Source: an uncultured Odoribacter sp. (lineage in GTDB: Bacteria; Bacteroidota; Bacteroidia; Bacteroidales; Marinifilaceae). From it: DNA of 64,000 nt. A program made the position numbers and the translations under genes. The notes beneath the pieces are model-generated. The model had not been told where the DNA came from and searched no databases. It saw only the letters and a program-made list of their open reading frames with translations. The stretch lies in the NCBI GenBank assembly GCA_910578105.1, contig CAJTPD010000008.1:1-64000 (forward strand), written 5' to 3'. Below are positions 61,763 through 64,000 of this stretch, in pieces (position 1 is the stretch's first letter; each line of letters opens with the position of its first letter).

Positions 61763-63217
61763 ATGAAAATATATAATTGGATAATAACCGTTGTCTTATT
61801 GCTGTCCGTTTGCGGGTGTAATGATTGGTTGGATGTAAGTCCGGAAGATACGGTGGATGAAAAAGAGTTGTTTGCTACCGGCGAAGGCTACCGGAATGCC
61901 TTGAACGGGGTTTACCGCCAGATGTCGTTGCCTTCTCTGTACGGGCAGGAAATGAGCTGGGGATTGGTGGATGTGATGGGACAGGTGTATTCTGCGACGG
62001 GCTTGACCGTGTATAATCCGTATGGCATTGTGGTCCGGGAGTATGATTATGACAATTCGGTTGTGGAACCTTTGATTCAGGCTATTTGGTCGGATTCTTA
62101 CAATGCAATCGCTAACTGTAATAATATTGTCGGCCGGATTACCGGGGAAGTGCCTTCGAAATTCCGTGGCGGAGAAGAGGAGCAGAATATGATTCACGGG
62201 GAGGCATTGGCATTGCGGGCTTTGTTGCATTTTGACTTGCTCCGGCTTTTTGCTCCTGCTCCGGTGACCAATCCTGCCGGAAATTATATTCCTTACTTTG
62301 AAAACTATCCTTCTATCTATGAACCGGACAAGAGTGTAACGGAAATTTTATCTCTTGTGGAACGCGATTTGCTTCGGGCTAAGGAACTGATAGCTCCTTT
62401 TGATACCCTTTCCGGCAAACCGATGTTGCATCCCGAGAAACGGATAAAGAATGAGTATATTTCCAATTCTGTGACGGATTTGTTTTTCCTTTATCGGGGA
62501 TTCCGGATGAACTATTATGCTGTGACTGCCCTTTTGGCACGGGTGTATAATTATGCGGGTAAGCATGAGAAGGCAGCCTGTTGTGCCAGGGAGGTGATTG
62601 ATGCCCGTATTGAGGAATATCTTGCGGATTGCTTCCCTTTGACAGATGCCGGTAAAGTGAAAGGAAATGACCGAAAACGGTATGGAGAGGTGATTTTTGC
62701 TTTGTCGAACACGCAGAATGTGGACAATTATCAGCCGTATTATACGACGGGGAATGATAAGTTGTTCTTAGCTGATTATCCGGGTTGTTTTGACGATAAT
62801 TCGGATGTCCGGAAAACTCATCTGACAGAGCCTTTAGGAGCCGAGCGGGTGTGTAACAAGTATATTTTGCCGGCGAATGATGCATCGGTATACATGTCGA
62901 CGGAGGACCTGATACCGATGATTCGGGTGAGCGAGATGTATTATATCTGCGCGGAATATCTGTATCGGAACGGAGAGACACAAGAGGCGATTGAGAAATT
63001 GGATGCAGTGCGTGTGGCCCGGGATTGTACGAAAGGCCGGCTGACTATTTCCGGTTCGGACGAATTTAAGGAAGAGTTGCTGAAGGAAGCCCGGCGTGAA
63101 TTTATGCAAGAGGGACAGTTGTATTTTTATTTCAAACGTCTGAACCAAAAACCGTTGGTTTCAATGCCGGACGAGGCATTTGTTTTCCCTTTGCCGGATA
63201 ATGAATTGATCAATTAA
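61763..63217 (+). CDS. SusD/RagB-family nutrient-binding lipoprotein
   Basis: This 484-residue protein starts with a lipoprotein signal (ITVVLLLSVCGC, Cys at about 19). DWLDVSPEDTVDE is the usual SusD start, and MIHGEALALRALLHFDLLRL marks a SusD helix. EKLDAVRVARDC followed by KEARREFMQEGQLYFYFKRL is the C-terminal family signature. It caps the SusC barrel on the cell surface. The ligand cannot be told from sequence; no glycanase lies within the window. Confidence 0.93.
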   Translation: MKIYNWIITVVLLLSVCGCNDWLDVSPEDTVDEKELFATGEGYRNALNGVYRQMSLPSLYGQEMSWGLVDVMGQVYSATGLTVYNPYGIVVREYDYDNSVVEPLIQAIWSDSYNAIANCNNIVGRITGEVPSKFRGGEEEQNMIHGEALALRALLHFDLLRLFAPAPVTNPAGNYIPYFENYPSIYEPDKSVTEILSLVERDLLRAKELIAPFDTLSGKPMLHPEKRIKNEYISNSVTDLFFLYRGFRMNYYAVTALLARVYNYAGKHEKAACCAREVIDARIEEYLADCFPLTDAGKVKGNDRKRYGEVIFALSNTQNVDNYQPYYTTGNDKLFLADYPGCFDDNSDVRKTHLTEPLGAERVCNKYILPANDASVYMSTEDLIPMIRVSEMYYICAEYLYRNGETQEAIEKLDAVRVARDCTKGRLTISGSDEFKEELLKEARREFMQEGQLYFYFKRLNQKPLVSMPDEAFVFPLPDNELIN

Positions 63218-63239
63218 CCATGGAAAATATTTTAAAGTT

Positions 63240-63926
63240 ATGAGAAATTATATATTGTTCGGGGTGCTCTTTTTCCTGTTCGGGGCATGTTCGACCCATA
63301 CGACGGAATTTTATGAAGGGAACAGGTATCTGTATTTTGATAATGAGAAAGGGGCGGATACGGCTTTTGTATCTTTTTCCAATTATCCGGGGGCCTTATC
63401 ACATGAGGTGGCTTTCAGGGTGTTTCTGACCGGAGAACTGACGGAAACAGACTTAGAGTATCGTTTGGAAACGGTGGATTCGTTGACGACGGCTGCTGTG
63501 TCGGATTATAAATTGCCGGAACGTCTGATTTTCCGGAAAGGGATGACAGTGGATACGCTGGTTGTCACGGTGAAAAACGAGAATCCGGTGTTGGCGGAGC
63601 GTTCGTTATCGCTTGTTTTCCGAGTTGTGGCCAATGAGAATTTTATGCCCGGACTTGCAGGCCGTCAGGAGGTGAAAATTACTTTTAATAATACGAAGAG
63701 CAAGCCGGAATGGTGGAAGGGAGATTTACAGACACTTATTCTAGGGACATATTCGCCCAAAAAGATGGAGCATTTTATTATAGCTACCGGGGTAAACAGT
63801 TTAGAAGGTGTGGAACTTTCTGTTGCCAGGGCCTATGCCTTGCAATTCAAGCGTTATTGTGTGAGTAACGGCCTGACGGAAGAAGATGGTGTGACGCCGA
63901 TGGTGGATGGAATACCTTGTTATTAA
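63240..63926 (+). CDS. DUF4843 surface lipoprotein
   Basis: This 228-residue protein has the lipoprotein signal LFGVLFFLFGACS (Cys at about 17). The body matches DUF4843: an RYLYFDNEKGADTAFVSFS strand, then an Ig-like fold to about 150, and a C-terminal KPEWWKGDLQTLILGTYSPK segment. Such proteins follow SusC/SusD in peptide- or glycan-uptake loci, probably as surface accessory proteins. It starts 22 bp after SusD. Confidence 0.82.
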   Translation: MRNYILFGVLFFLFGACSTHTTEFYEGNRYLYFDNEKGADTAFVSFSNYPGALSHEVAFRVFLTGELTETDLEYRLETVDSLTTAAVSDYKLPERLIFRKGMTVDTLVVTVKNENPVLAERSLSLVFRVVANENFMPGLAGRQEVKITFNNTKSKPEWWKGDLQTLILGTYSPKKMEHFIIATGVNSLEGVELSVARAYALQFKRYCVSNGLTEEDGVTPMVDGIPCY

Positions 63927-63943
63927 TTTAGAATAAATGAGTT

Positions 63944-64000
63944 ATGAAAATCAGATATATATTCTTGTATTTCCTGCTGACTTTGCTGTCGGTGGGGTGT
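63944..64000 (+). CDS. Start of a lipoprotein gene (cut by window end)
   Basis: Nineteen codons encode a lipoprotein signal, KIRYIFLYFLLTLLSVGC, ending at the lipobox Cys on the last base. In similar loci a PKD-domain lipoprotein often stands here; this identity is inference only. Confidence 0.55.
   Translation, partial: MKIRYIFLYFLLTLLSVGC

Overview
The window looks like a chromosomal segment of a gut-type Bacteroidales, perhaps the Odoribacteraceae. That family placement is inference from overall gene style only. The evidence is the Bacteroidetes promoter pattern (TTTG or TTG, 19-21 bp, TAnnTTTG) found upstream of several genes, a SusC/SusD pair with an ECF sigma/FecR switch, Gld-type ABC transporters, a type III glutamine synthetase, a DUF4843 lipoprotein and a smalltalk-type micro-protein.

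Layout. (1) 1-9.7 kb is a defence island. It starts with the tail of a tyrosine recombinase, then an AlbA/Schlafen-type protein, a complete QatABCD anti-phage operon, an AbiH protein and a PIN-like protein. (2) 9.7-20.9 kb is an accessory region whose + strand is visibly C/A-rich, unlike the G/T-rich + strand of the core genes to the right. It holds an AAA/DUF4143 ATPase with a palindromic operator, a YhcG/DUF1016 nuclease broken by two nonsense codons, a SymE-like gene, and cassette-like genes (HNH nuclease, Mrr-like nuclease, DUF3800 protein, a possible toxin, KilA-N remnants, a second AlbA protein). These cassettes are separated by full or half copies of a repeated element of about 190 bp. 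A decayed stretch and two small genes follow. (3) 20,990-28,616 is an integrative element of about 7.6 kb in the 3' end of a tRNA (CAT anticodon). It is bounded by 14-bp att repeats, each with a pair of TGTTTTACC arm repeats inside it. It carries two tyrosine recombinases, an excisionase-like HTH protein, an uncharacterised operon led by a PD-(D/E)XK nuclease with a structured leader, and a caspase-like protein. (4) 28.7-50.6 kb is ordinary core genome: rlmH, an NtrY-like kinase, a GT9 enzyme, pssA, galE, yraN, prfA, pyrF, a pyridoxine kinase, glnN, a GH3 protein and rnhB. (5) 50.6-64 kb is a regulated uptake locus: ECF sigma factor, FecR anti-sigma, an ABC ATPase, two tandem GldF-GldG fusions, SusC, SusD, DUF4843 and the start of a further lipoprotein. 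The same promoter-like block lies before fecR and before susC, which suggests that the sigma factor drives both.

The strongest candidates for something undescribed are the repeat-delimited cassette array (13.5-18 kb) and the nuclease operon of the tRNA-borne element (23.2-26.0 kb). All assignments are by eye; no homology search or folding calculation was run.
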